Assembly: GCF_002443255.2 (NCBI RefSeq)
Contig: NW_019211457.1
Location: 39,469,126 to 39,533,125, forward strand
From: Varroa destructor
Taxonomy: Eukaryota > Arthropoda > Arachnida > Mesostigmata > Varroidae
Direction of reading: 5' to 3'
Length of the DNA: 64,000 bases
Part shown: one piece after another, positions 50,037 to 63,200 of the stretch
Position numbering within the stretch: position 1 is the stretch's first letter
How the letters are laid out: each line of letters opens with the position of its first letter
Position numbers and translations under genes: made by a program
Notes under the pieces: model-generated
Database searches by the model: none
Seen by the model: the letters and a program-made list of their open reading frames with translations, nothing else
What the model was told of the DNA's origin: nothing

Positions 50037-52785
50037 AACCAACACGGTTAGAAATACGAGGGGTGTTAACCAATCCAAGTTCAGTCCCAGTCAACAGGTC
50101 AGAATGTCCGGCCGCAGTCATATTATACAATAAAGGATAGATCAAACGCTAAGCAGCCAGAAAAGCAGCGGCCATCAAATCACATCGACTTGATACGAAA
50201 CAAAAGATGCTATCTCGGCAATTCTTCTAAACGACGCTCCACGACCATATTTACGTCTGCCAACAGGCCAACCAACACATGCCAACATACATATATATAT
50301 AGACACACACAGACGCCACTAAATCAGTTGGTTTTTCTTGTCGGGTCCGTCAACTGGATACGATGCAATCGTGACGATTCTGGGTATTGTAAGGGCAACT
50401 CTGCCAGAAAAGATGCCCTGTGAAAAAGTGGCGCTGATTCGACGGTGCAAAGCCGAGAGCCGGCTGGCCAGCGTCCGTGCCGCACCGGGTGATGAGGACC
50501 GGAGCTGCGATAAACGACACAAGACGCGAGAGAGGGTATAAAGGACCCAAACGTGTTTTCCTTGCGCGGCAGCAGCATCCGCCGCGGAGTAAAATTGTAT
50601 GCACGCAAAACGAACGAGCATCTAACATCAAAAAACGCAACCATTAGAAGGACGGCAATGAACGCCTAACGTCATGACGTCACGCACCACTGTAGGGGAC
50701 CGCTGTAGCGATCACGACAACTGCAGCGTCAAAAGTGGAAAATCAAGAAAGCCGGTTGACAGAAGAGTACGGTTCGCCGCTTGAAATAATTGAGGACTAA
50801 GCCTTAACGACGCGCACCGTCTAGTAGAGTGAAAAGAACAACAAATGTAATAGCAGGTGTAGAAAGGAGGTCGGCAAGCAGCGACGTCAGGAAGCAACCT
50901 ACTGAAATTTGAGTAAAACTAGAATATACGGACGCAACAATAACATGGAAATTGAATTCAAGCCAGACATCAAATAGTAGGTCTCTATGAAACACTGTTT
51001 GTACGCGTTCCTTGAGTTGAGCAAGATGTGGCATTGTCAGCTAGAGGTTCACTGTTTTATATGTATCTCTGGACAGTTCTGTTGTATGAGAATCAATATA
51101 GTCTCGCAGCTTAAGTGACCCATACACTGATCTCTTTGCTGGCTTGTTGCTGAAACCTTTTTTACAGTTTTTAGCTTAATCGAAATAGCGCGGACGTTAC
51201 GCGTCGGGGAAAAGGGCCAGGGCGTTCGCAAATGTTACTTTGTATCCAAACATCGAATTATTTCAGTAAATCTTTCATATGGTCACAAACAGGGTACTTG
51301 TACAACCTACTTTAGGATATAGGTCACCGCGTAGCAACTCGAGCGAAATGAACGCACCGTTGTGGAGGCGAGATTTGCGAAGTACAATCCTTACATACAT
51401 CTTTAGAAACCTAAATGTATGAACAGTCAAACGGTACGTTAGAGCCACTGCGCGTATATTTCAACCACCAATCTATCAATCACATGTATGTAAATATATA
51501 TATATATAGAGCCGACTTTGGCTTGAAGACAGTCTTTTGGTGTGGTTTTAATAGTTTTAATTTTTGCAATAAAGCTTGTGTTCGATAAGACACCGTTTGA
51601 AATAACGGAGAACACAATGTTTGTGTATGCACTCTAATGAATATGATCAGCTACAACTTACAATTAATTAAAAAAAGAATTACGAAGACCCATATTATTT
51701 ACCGGTATGCCGCGCTAGCATATGCCAATGCAAGTCTGTGTACGTATGATTCCATTCTAAAAAATATTTATATATATATATCTGTGTCAGCCCACGGAAA
51801 CGGATGTACGGCTGACAGGATAAATAGTTTATTTGTGAAGAAAGTGTAAAGATGACTACGAATCATTTATTAAATATTTGACGGGAACTTATTGATTCGA
51901 TAGAGTCGCTCTGTCCTAAATGGTCCTGAATGTTATCAAGAAGAAGAAGCAATAAACTTAAGTCGCCCTTTTCATTCGATTCTATATCTGATAACTTAGG
52001 AATTTATGAACGCAGCAACTTCTACCTCCGGTAGAAAAACATAACTGTACGATATTGTTAAATAATTGGGTTTTAGTTAAAGTAAGTACATGGCGAACAT
52101 CCGACAGCCGGACATTATTTATGGATACAATGGATGTAGATAAAATTCAGCGGTCTGTATAGTGTCACAATGAACCGTGATCGCTCGATCTCGGCAAGAG
52201 GCTCTTTGTTAAAACCCACATGTCCTATATTCTATTCCAACGCTTCATCCGCACGCATTTTTATCTGACACGTAAAAGCTTGCTCATGTTGTTTTTAATC
52301 AGATTCTTCATTTTTCTTTTTTCTAAAGAGTTTCAGATTTACGATGCGGCATTTGTGCCTCAAATGGTATAGAAAGCTCTATTGACGTAGAGTACATGAA
52401 AGATTATCTACTAAGAATCCATGGTAGAATATTGTTTGTCACTGAGGACTGTACGTTGGATATGCAAAAATGACAGTTCGAGGGTCTGTTAAAACCGGAA
52501 GGGCATCTATTACTGGAGCGCAGGATTGTTTAATTAATTGCGTATGTTTCACGCTGATATACGTCGGCGTGATACTAACTATGTTTATAAGCCAAAACGT
52601 TCCCTATCGCATTTTCTTTTGACCATCTTTTTTATGGAGCTAGCCTTGCATATCTAAAAAAAACTTGCCTTGGCATTGGCCTAAATAGTCCCGAATCTTC
52701 TACCTGCTTGATACTTGACCTGCGGTATCGAAGAGTAAGGCTAGTCAAATTAAATCCTCTTCAATAAAGCAGCTATTTATAGTCT

Positions 52786-52825
<40 letters not shown>

Positions 52826-55800
52826 ATTTGTAATAAGTTTATAAGAAGAAAAAATGCATATTTTTCTGTTACTGTTTTGCCCTAGTACTTAAGATTCGCT
52901 TACGCACTATGTATTTTGATGACATTACTACAATTGTTATCAAATGGACGCACTCACGGTGTATTTGTTGAAGTTCTCTAACTGTCATATCTTCACCGTT
53001 TTCACGGGCAAGCAGAAGAATTGGCCAGAACAACTACAAAAAAATCCGTTGTTGTTGTCAAATGATGAGATAAGAACTTTCGAGGCCCGAGGCGCTCGTA
53101 ATGCTGCTGCTACTCGCGCAAGACCTCTGCTCCGCAAAGGCCTACATTATTATTAGCTAATACGCAATAATTTATTGGTAATAGAACCCTTCAGTGTACG
53201 TTTGGACAACTCCTCGAAACAAGCGCACAGGGTGTCGACACGTAACACTCACGTATGTTTACGCAGAAGATAAATGTATTACATTTCTTTATCGCAAGTT
53301 CCATCCAGGAACCTTTATTGGGCAAAGGTAGAAGAAGAGGACATTTAAAGCAACCTGAAATTTCCGGCAAAAATAAGAAGATCTGGTGGCAATCTGGACT
53401 TGAATCCGATGCTGGCAGCCGAATACGAATGATGCTCTTATGCTGCGGAAAAAAACATTCTACTAGATAATATTCTGTTACAATGCTTAGCATGGAAGGA
53501 ATAACTGGAAAAAATATGGCTCAATGATTGTATTTCTAATTGGAATTAATGACAACCCAGCTAGTGGCAGTTTTTCGGTTATAAGTAAAAATAACCTCTT
53601 GAGAATTAGCTGTTTCCGTCAGGAAAGGCATTAAATTGTGGCTTCCATGAAAGCACAGGTTTTATTTTAGGACTCACAGGCATCCTAACGGTAATCGCCT
53701 TTGGCTAATCAATAGTCAATAGAGCTGCGATCTCATCTTTTGAATGAATCTCCGAAGTTGTAAAAAAGCTAGAACTCTTCATGATTCCTGTACCTTCAGC
53801 TAACTGGTTTAGTTACGGTGCCTAGCATTGACTAAAGTACGTATTATAGGAGCTGAATTTCAAGTGTTTCATACTCGCCTACCCTGTAGATTGCCTTCGC
53901 TGTGTAGAAGCTGCCCTCGATTTTGCCAACTCTAACCAATGGAGCCTACCTCAACGGGAGTAGTTACGTTTTTTCACCACACGTAACTCGACGTATTCTG
54001 CAGAACCGCTTATAGACATGCTTTCCTTCTTGTGTACGTTGTCAGACAAGCTCAACTATGTTTCAAATACTAAGCATACAACCAAATCATATGTGTTTCA
54101 ATGTGTCGCATTAAAGATTAACGGATTTGTTGGCCTCATGTATTTTAGAATGGTCACTGAGCTTTGCTTCCTTATAAGGAAACCTAGGTACTTAAAAATA
54201 TTAAAATGGATTAGGGGAGAAATCCTAGGTTTCTTAGGACGTCAAGACAAGACGAGGGCATATAAAAAGTTGTCAATCGCATATAATATTGGCATCCTAA
54301 TAGTTGAATGCAAAGTAATGTATTCTTAGTAAACCTCATAATCTTACCGAGTTTCTTACTGGATTCGAGAAGCCACTTTAGTCAACCATAAAGACCTTAA
54401 TTAAGAGTGAGTTCGATAGGCGTACTAGGATACATGTACAATAAAGTATGTGTCTTCTGTAGGTAAAAACGGTTGTAGAAAGGTTATGCAGACCTAAACG
54501 AGACTAACCAAAGTTTAGCGGGCTGGCCGAGAACGTTTCCTAAAAAGTTATTTGCTTCTTTCTACATGAAAAATGGCAAGGAAAATTAGCAACCGACTCT
54601 TTCTTTGCCTTTTTTGCAGCTTTGCTGCAGTATGCAACCGATCGATTATTGTTACAACTAAAATTTTGTCTATTTGTTTATCTAATCACATTGACCATGT
54701 GGGTGGGGCTCGTACCATTGAACCAACCCCCTTTGGACAGAAGTTTAATCGCCCAAACAGCTACACGGACACTGCACAGAACTTACGTACCCTAGAACCC
54801 AACTTTTCATAAAATGCTTGCGCAAACATGCAACTTGGCTTAGTCCTCTATAGGACTGTGTAACCTTCCAAAGTCCAAGTCGAGCACACGTCTTTGAAGT
54901 CGTATAACATAGAAGAAATGTATTTGGGTTTGGCAAATGTTTTTTTGTTCTGAAATTTGGTTAATTTTACATATCTGACATCCGGCACTTGGGCCATTAA
55001 GCATCACTTCAGAGAGCCGGCTCCTCAGCACGAAACGAAGCGTATGCATGCTCCGATTTAGACCGCCCGTTGTTTTTAAGTTTAACAAACAAACACGTTA
55101 CCCATTGTGGTACATCACGAGGACAATATATATGAGAGATAATCGACGAAATGGAAGACATGACATGGGATTGATTAAGAAGATACTTATTTATTCGAAG
55201 CAAGATTTGTACGTTATTTGAGGAGATCAAGCCATGTTGCTTACGTGTATCCCTTTATAAATTTGTTTGTTTACTTAAACAAACATGTTTATTATACAGC
55301 ACAGTAAGTACAAATTTTAATTTTGCACAACGACAAGGTGACATCTAAGGCTCGCCTACAGCAAAGGAAACTCTTGAACATGGCTAAATAAGTGCATGGC
55401 TAAATAGAGGTCGGCGATTCGAACTCGGGTTTCTGTTGAGCAGGCAATATTGAACGGAAGCTAGTAAGAAGCCAACTGGATAACTAATTGATTTCACTGG
55501 CCCGTAGAACGGTCTTCGCTGTGTGCTATTTAGAGAAAATGATGCACGGTTGAATCCTGTGCCAGATGTTTCTGATATCCGATTTTTTCTACAGGCATCT
55601 TCCCGAATAAAAGTTCGTAGCCAACCCCTGTCTGGCGATGCAGTCTAACTGTCGTGTAGCTTTCCTGAGCTCCGCATAACTTAGGCCAGCACAAAGTTGT
55701 TGTCCGAAACTTTTAGATCATCTCTGACGAATACTTGATCATTGAAGCTTTCTTTCACTGACTGAAACTATATCACGTGTGATGCGTCCCGAGCCGTGTC

Positions 55801-56622
55801 ATTCGGTTGGTTGATCAGTTAATTTCAATTTTCGTACGCACGTTGCCGGCCAGCAAGTCTTGATCCCTTGCGTTGAATTTCCCTATTGGCGGGAAGTAAT
55901 TCATATATTAACTAGTATACGGCGACACCCTGTAGCGCTCTCTATCGGTTGGTAGCGCTAGTGTACCAAAAGTTGTGAGCGACTCGCCTTTGGGGATGCA
56001 TCCCCGTAGCCACGTAGGCCATCATTTCGACGCAATTGACGATACGTCATCTGTTTCAGAATTGCGGTAAACGGTCACACTGTTTGACTCGGCTGCCTGT
56101 GATGCCGATCGTATAATGGCACATCAAGAACAGAGGCGCGGGTTGCTGCAGGGGAGCCATAAACGCAGCCTTATAGCTGATGAAGATCGGATAAGTTTGT
56201 TAATGGGTCTTTTTAGCGCTTCCTGACGGTCCAGTCATTTCGAAGCGAAATGCAGAACCAATAATGGATAACAATTGATCAATACGAACGACTTTAATCA
56301 AATCTTAATTAAAGATCTGGCGTGACTCACAACGTAAATCTACCTACTATTAGTATAACGATTACTGCTCGTTCCGTTATGAGATAGCACTATACCTAGC
56401 CTTAAAATTGATGCTCTGATACTCGTCCAAGAATTAACTAAAATGCATTCCCAAAAAAGACTCCTTGTAAAGCGTGATTTTTAAAAAAACTAATTAGATT
56501 TTTAGGATAAGTACATCGCACAACGCGGCGCCCCCTTGATAATATATAGTACTGGGCAATACAACAAGAATCACGCTGCGGCGTGCAGCATTCGTTTCCC
56601 CCTAGGCTGACGATCTGTTACC
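50037..56622. other. Intergenic DNA, no gene recognised
   Basis: No protein domain recognised. A CpG-rich patch at about 50,330-50,640 contains a plus-strand GGGTATAAAGG TATA-like element at about 50,536-50,546, with no recognisable gene downstream. The remainder is AT-rich, with (TA)n near 51,495 and 51,770. ORFs of 60-103 codons look random. Confidence 0.45.
52792..52824. repeat. (TG)n microsatellite
   Basis: About 16 TG units, followed by CATTTG. Confidence 0.93.
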
Positions 56623-56703
56623 CATGGTGATGGCTTAGTGGGTAGCGTATCCGTCTGCTAATCATAGGGATTGTTGTGGTCTAGATTCGAACCCACAGGG
56701 CAT
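56623..56703 (+). pseudogene. tRNA-Ser(GCT)-like relic or tRNA-derived SINE head
   Basis: An A box (TGGCTTAGTGGG, from 56,631) and a B box (GATTCGAACCC, 56,684-56,694) are 53 nt apart. The anticodon-loop-like CTGCTAA lies at 56,655-56,661. Both spacings are those of a long-variable-arm tRNA-Ser(GCT). The anticodon, T and acceptor stems do not pair properly, so it is not a functional tRNA. A tRNA pseudogene or the head of a SINE is likely. No second copy was noticed in the window. Confidence 0.45.
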
Positions 56704-59700
56704 CAATACAGTACGTTTCGTTCTGAGGGGCAGCCAGCCATCTGTATGATGCCGGACGTACCGGACGTACACTCGAAACACAGAGATGGCCTATCAAAAT
56801 AGAAATAGGATTGTTCCGATGACAAAGTAATCGATTCACAGACTCTTATTACATCGGCTTTCAAGAATATAGACTCGATCAGGCAAGAACTGGGATCGCA
56901 GGACGTTCGATACGCTAATTAGGGGTGATCTGCGAAGACTGGAACATGACTGAATAATGAACGACGAAAGTCGCCTGAAAATGAGGCGCATTATTTCGAA
57001 AATGTTTTCATCACTCTCCCGAAAAAGGATTACCGTGGCGGTAGAACGAATTGTAACAGACCGCTCCGAGTACTTTCGTCGACTCGTATTCAGATGATTT
57101 GTTTGCTTGCATGTTATCCAATTATCAGTCACAGGTGCCCGATTCAAATAATAAAAAGACTCTATTGCGTGAAGGCATGCCAGCAACTGGCCACAGAGAG
57201 ATCAATGCCCCTGTCAACTAAATGGTGTCGTATAGATAGGATGTCGGTGTTCAAACGCAGCTCGTTTGCCTAGACTCAGGCACTCAAGTGCTTTTCGTAC
57301 ATCGTTTTTAGAAATCCGTTCAAACACAGATGTACAAACTGGTACAAGGGTCTTTGATAATCCGTTGCATAACGTTTTTATTTAATGTGCTTCTATAAAT
57401 ATAGACATACTAACGTACTACACGGCCTATAGTTAATGGAATGATTATTATCTGCAGCACTATAATAACCGGTATACGACGTTTCAGATTTGGGGTCTCT
57501 ATGAGGTAAGTTGTTGAGCGCTTTGACAACAACGTATCTATATCCTTGAAGTTTTCCTCGTGCTGCCTTCTCTACGTATCACATTCGGTGAGAAGTTCTC
57601 TGATTTACAGCGTACATATAGGTAACAAAAGGGGAAAAGCATGAATTATTAGATGGTAAATTAATATTCTTTCCGGAATATAATTGAACCTTAAACACAC
57701 ATTATTATAGTGCTTTTTTCAGTTAATCGCCGTACGTTGCGGATGCATCTTTGTACAATGCAATGTTGTTGCATTTCGATATTAGTAAAAAGAATGAAAT
57801 AGGACACAGGCACGAAACTACAGGTCCACGTGCTGTAATTTTTGAAAACTATACACAAAACGAAGGCTTCTATAAAGCGCTCTATATTTTTATATCTCCA
57901 TATATTTATATAATACTTATAGGCTAATTTGTGTTACAAGCGAAGTTGCACTACGAAAACGATCCCCTAAACGTGATGATAAGTTTCGAAAGTATACAAT
58001 GGCTATATCCATTCACGAGATGCGACTCGTTATTTTTAACTTTCTTCGCTTATCTCTTAAAATAGATGCTACTTAGTAATACGCCTGTAGAAGAAACCTA
58101 TTCAGTAGCCATTTTCCTAACTGGCCAGGCCACCTTTGTTGACTTCGAAGCGATTCAGCAAAGCTGAATATTTTCATCTATGTACATGTATACATCATTG
58201 GCGTAGGTATTAACGCCGAGGAGAAGGTGTAAAGATCCTATGGCCTTGTGTGTCCTAGGCCTTGCCGGATGTAAAAAAAGCCATCTACACAACAGACGAC
58301 GTCGGAAAGAAACGCTACGATCCAGATCAAAGTTGAATCGCTGCGACGCTAGGATGAACAAAACCGGAAAAAATGTATTCTTATCATTATGACGAAGAAA
58401 AATTAGAGGATGTTGCGCCAAGAGTACTGAAGGATCGCATTACGTTACGCTCGCGGCAAGTACGTGATAGAGAAGTGCAAGGAATACGGGCCGTAGAAAC
58501 AAGGTCAAGCTTTACGCGACTTTTCTTTGCTAACTGCCTAGGTTAAGGATTCGTTGGTGACCTTACGATGGAGATTAAGAGGTCGCAAAAGTGATATATC
58601 GTTTGTTTAAAAACACCTATTTATTTTTTTGTGCTATAGCGTCCGATAGCGTTGAAGTGTTATTGTCGATCTGTAGCTATCTCTTGAATAAGCCCTAATT
58701 CGATAAATACACTTCCTTGCTCTTAGACGCTTACACATACTTTATTTTTAAGCTTCGTTTACATATAAACCTGGGCACACTGTTCTCAACGAAATTCAGT
58801 TTTTATAAAGGCATAGGACCAGTTGAATGGTTAATGAGAAGAAACTTGATAGGCATTTCTTCGTGGCGAGAGAACAGTGGCCCTCTTTGTCATGTAAGTT
58901 ACCAGTGAGAAGTTTCTAGAACCTTAAGATTTAGCTACACTGCGTTTCAAAAATAAGGTTCGATGAGCTGACCTTCGAGTATGGGTCAAAAGAGGTGTAC
59001 GGATCGAAGATTACCTTCCACGTGATAATCGAAGACCAGGCGAGGTTTGTGACTCACTGATAATAATGGTTCGTCATACCGCGACATTATCAAATGTCAT
59101 TTCGTAACGCAGCATCAGCGACCCGCCAATGAGACTCACTCAATGAGATACCTCGTTTTTACTTATGAGGTGTAATCAAATAGCTAATATCCACACGCGC
59201 TTTCATATCTAGGATAGGGATCCAAGTTTTGCCTGGGCGAATGAGATGCGGAGGCCTGTTTCTGCACGCGTATGAATGTAGTGCAACTTTTTTGATGAAC
59301 AAGTATCTCTCCATTAGGCCACCTATGCTAGTTTATCGCTAGCGATCGTACGTTACAGGTTTGATACTTATTTAACATAGCTATCTTCTATTCGCGCGAG
59401 AGCTGTTGCATGTACCGATATTGGTCAAAGCTGAACGATACGTTGGGTACAGATACCATCAAAGGACTCCGAAACCCTAGCTTCGCAGTTATAGACCGCC
59501 AGTAAAAAAAATCAGTAGAAAAAATTTGTGTCAAAAAAAGTTTTATTTGTTTATATTTTCGACCAAATCTTATTTGAGCTTGGTTTGCAGTTCTTCCTTA
59601 ATAACCGATGAGATATGTGCTCTCCAGCTGTATTCATTCAACGTATAGTCGCGCGTATGTCCGCATACGGCAATATCTAATGCCTAGTGTTCATTTACCC

Positions 59701-60093
59701 TTTACATTGTTAGTTAGAAACACGAACCGCGTGTCCCGTGATACTTAACAACAACAACAACAAAACACATTATACCAAACACACATATGAATAAACAGAG
59801 ATATACAAGCAAACAGTATACTTGTAACAACACTATCTACAGTATAAATATGAAGGAATAGGGCAATATGCTGACTCAGTCTGTCTAGTTTATTATTCAG
59901 GTCATCCTGATTATTGTCACTAGTCATGCTGTATCCTATCTGATTTTTGAGGGCAAACTTATAATATAAAAAAGAACTTCTCATATGTTACCGTAAAGGC
60001 GATGTGTTACACAGTTGCTCACCAGAAATAGGTAAAAAGACCCTGAAGGATGAAGGCAAAGCAGGATGCTGTTCTGTCACCCATTATTTTTTT
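56704..60093. other. Intergenic DNA, no gene recognised
   Basis: AT-rich sequence with ORFs up to 116 codons on either strand and no recognisable domain. A tandem CCGGACGTA pair lies at about 56,752-56,770. An interrupted CAA run at 59,750-59,764 is the only other repeat of note. Confidence 0.45.
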
Positions 60094-60099
60094 TTTATT
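60094..60099 (-). promoter_or_regulatory. Candidate poly(A) signal of the peroxidase gene
   Basis: AATAAA on the minus strand about 48 nt after the stop codon at 60,147, followed by an A-rich stretch. The distance and position are good for a short 3' UTR. Confidence 0.5.
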
Positions 60100-60146
60100 T
60101 ATATATGAATCAATTGGCGCTATGACTAGAATATCGATCAGGGTGG

Positions 60147-60213
60147 TTACTGCTCAGCCCAGGCACGAATGTTACTTCTATCAATCTCGGTACACGCCGT
60201 CGTCGGATTGTTC
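60147..60213 (-). CDS. Peroxidase terminal exon (67 nt)
   Basis: Acceptor TTGATCGCAG; it completes a Leu codon and reads NNPTTACTEIDRSNIRAWAEQ then TAA at 60,147-60,149. It matches the family C-terminal pattern N-P-x-x-x-C-x-x-I-x-x-x-x-x-x-x-W. Confidence 0.88.
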
Positions 60214-63200
60214 CTGCGATCAATGAATACATAACAATATTGTAATGAACTATTTGTCGTATTGGTCGTGGGTCTGAGTCATTACCATTAAATATAATAT
60301 ATGCTATTAAATTTCCGACTGCGTCCACGATGATTCGAACGCACTCGGAAGCTTAAACGTTATAGCCCACATCGTAATTATTAATTAAACTCCAATACTA
60401 GTGAAAGGTTAGATTAGCGATAATATAAAGACTGCTACTCCAGACGGTTTCTGCTCTACTTACAACGATTCATGGCGAAATACGTTGGGCGGCAACTCTT
60501 GGATGCCGTCCGAGTTGTCACAGATAATCTTAGCCAACGAGATCTTGCGAATCTCCTGAAGCTGTTGAGGCGTAAATGATCCAGCCTGGTTACCGTGTTC
60601 GTAATAGAATCTGTCGCCAAATTTAGCTCGCATGAACTGATTCGCTTGAATACAGGCGAAGGTCGGACCGAGGACACCGCCTTCGACCGAAAACTCGGAT
60701 ACACCAGCAGGAAAAAGGTCGACATCTTCGACACGTGCGTACGCTTGCGAGATTTGTTGGACCGCATCTTGTGGCATCAGATACAGCAAGTCATGCCATG
60801 TACGAATTTCCTGTAGGTAAAGATGTCCATTGGGTTAACGTTACGATTAACTAGCCAGAGTAAGCTGCGTAGTTTTAAAATTATACATACTGTCCCATGC
60901 ATCGGCCGCCGTATTGCGAATTAAGTTCAAGTTACAAACCCTGCCGGTGCAGTAGCGTACATAATCGACGTATGGCCGAATGCCGTGGTCGCGGCCTCGT
61001 TGAATATTCATTGCAATAAGGTCAAGACCGTAAGAATCATTTCGTAGCCGATACAAATGGTTCGTGACATCGTCGGTGACGAAACGATCGAACTGCTGTC
61101 CTGGCTGTCGGAACAATCCTCGGAGCACAGGATCAAGTTGACCCCTGACACACCAATGGGTATGAAAAAGGTCATCGTTACTTTGTAAACTGTATAATTG
61201 TCCGTTCTCGCCAATGTTCGCAGCATACATATGATAATACAGCCGTAGCCGACAAGAATATTTGATGATTTCAATATTTCAACCAAACACGCTACTTCTT
61301 CTTTAGTGTGGGGAAACAAATATACATAGATAGAAATATTCTCTTCTCACTATTATCCTGCCTATTACTATAGTTAATAGAAATATCACCTTCTATTCTC
61401 AATAGGTAATAATATTATTATAAATGCGTATTATACTTCTTGTGTTAAATATGGCACGTATTTTTTTCTGTTCAAAAGCAAATACTGAGACGCTTGGAAT
61501 CTAGGCATATTTTTACAATAAAATTTCTGCTCCGACTTTTTGGAGACACCTTCTTCTGTCTGTACTAACTCTGTCCAGTCTGTATGTAAGAACAAAGGGA
61601 GCTCGTCGTTTCACCCATACGTACTCGTAGAACGGGAAAGGGAAGAAAAAGAAGTCCTGAAGCTGAATGGCTCCGACGCGTCCCTGGTTGTTTATCAGGT
61701 GGAAGGTACCGTCAATAAGGCTGTGACCGAAGCGGAAGGCGGCCGCAGCAAATTCGTTGATAATCGTAGCGTCGACGGTAGGGTCGTAGTTCGTGTAACC
61801 CTGTGACTGAGTCTGGATATTGAATGATCGAAGGAACTGAGGTCCTATCGGAGAAAAAGCTAGACTTTGTCAATTTACATCCTATACGACGTATTTTATT
61901 GGCTAGTGCGTTGTCATTTAACCTAATATTACATGTAGCTGTCCTGATACATCTTACTACATCTTACAATACATCTTAATTTCACTAAGCCTAATTTTTC
62001 AGACTCGAAAACTGACATCAAATACCCACTTGCAGTTTGTTCTATGTTTTAAGATGATTTATGAGAAAAAAGTTTACGCTAAACTATCAAGTGAACATAA
62101 ACAAGCAAATAAAAGCTATTTTTCTGTCTTATATATATATATATATATTTATATTATCCAGAAAGAGTCCTACAAACTATGACAAACGGTTAAGACACGT
62201 CAACTGCAAAAAAAATCGGCGTTTAAAACGTGGTTTACCCGATCTGTCAAGCTTGGCGATAACAATGGCGACATTGAACATCGATTTTAAAAAGTCTCTT
62301 TCTGATCAGTATACTGGGCTTAAACGAGCGATTATCAAAACCGCCTATAGATACGTCTATACTGTACTGTAATTGTAAATAAGCTTACAATCCTGATGTT
62401 CTGTTCGGTTAATAGACAGCTTGTAGCACACTTACCCAGCACGATGGGTAGCCATTCGTGATAGACAATATGTTGCCATTGGGCAGTAATAATCCTCCGA
62501 GCTTCCTGGAATAGACGCTCGTCGTCCCAATGTGGATTCACTTCGTTAAGTTTCTGGGCGACGAGATTGTGCTGGCGTAGCCAAATGAGGTGCAGTGCCG
62601 TAAGGCCGGGTTGCTCATTGACTCTCTCGTCCCCGGCTCGGAAGCAGAACTGTCCTGCCGATGGAATCGAACAACGGTCGTCATCGGGATGAAACGAGCG
62701 TGGCAGCATTTGACGGTTATTGACAACCTGTGACAATGGTGACGACAGCATTTGTAAATTAGTATTTAATCCTCGGTTCTGTAGGCCACATCTACGCTCG
62801 GCGAACGGTGTGCAAATTGTGCACACCTATCATATCACAGTACACATATCTAGTAACCTTTATTAGATACAGTGTAATGTCATAGCTAGTCTCACCTGGT
62901 ATTTAAGGAGGCCTTTGACCTTAGCACGGAGGCGATTATTGTCGTCATCCGAACTACCGTAAATTTGGGAAGCATCAATGTAGGACGTAAGAGCATCCTG
63001 CTGTTCACGATGGCCAAGTTTACAGGTAGAACAGGGTGCACTACGAGGCATATTGTTACACGTTCGACCGGTGGCGCCGAAGAATGCATCGTTCTGGGGA
63101 ATCTCGAACGAGAAGCACTCCTCTCCATTACGACGGTCTTCGCTGCAGCAGTCGATCGGGTTGTTGGGATCTGGGAAGATGCGTCGAACCAAACAAATAG

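Noticed and set aside
53880..53891. 12-base match to the 5' end of miR-10
   Set aside because: TACCCTGTAGAT matches from memory, but the following bases differ and no complementary arm forms a hairpin nearby. One such match is expected by chance across many miRNAs.
55390..55450. Second tRNA-like B box (GATTCGAACTC)
   Set aside because: No A box or anticodon loop at correct spacing; a lone B-box match is common by chance.
61540..61806. 88-codon plus-strand ORF
   Set aside because: It is the antisense shadow of the peroxidase exon carrying the FRFGHS motif.
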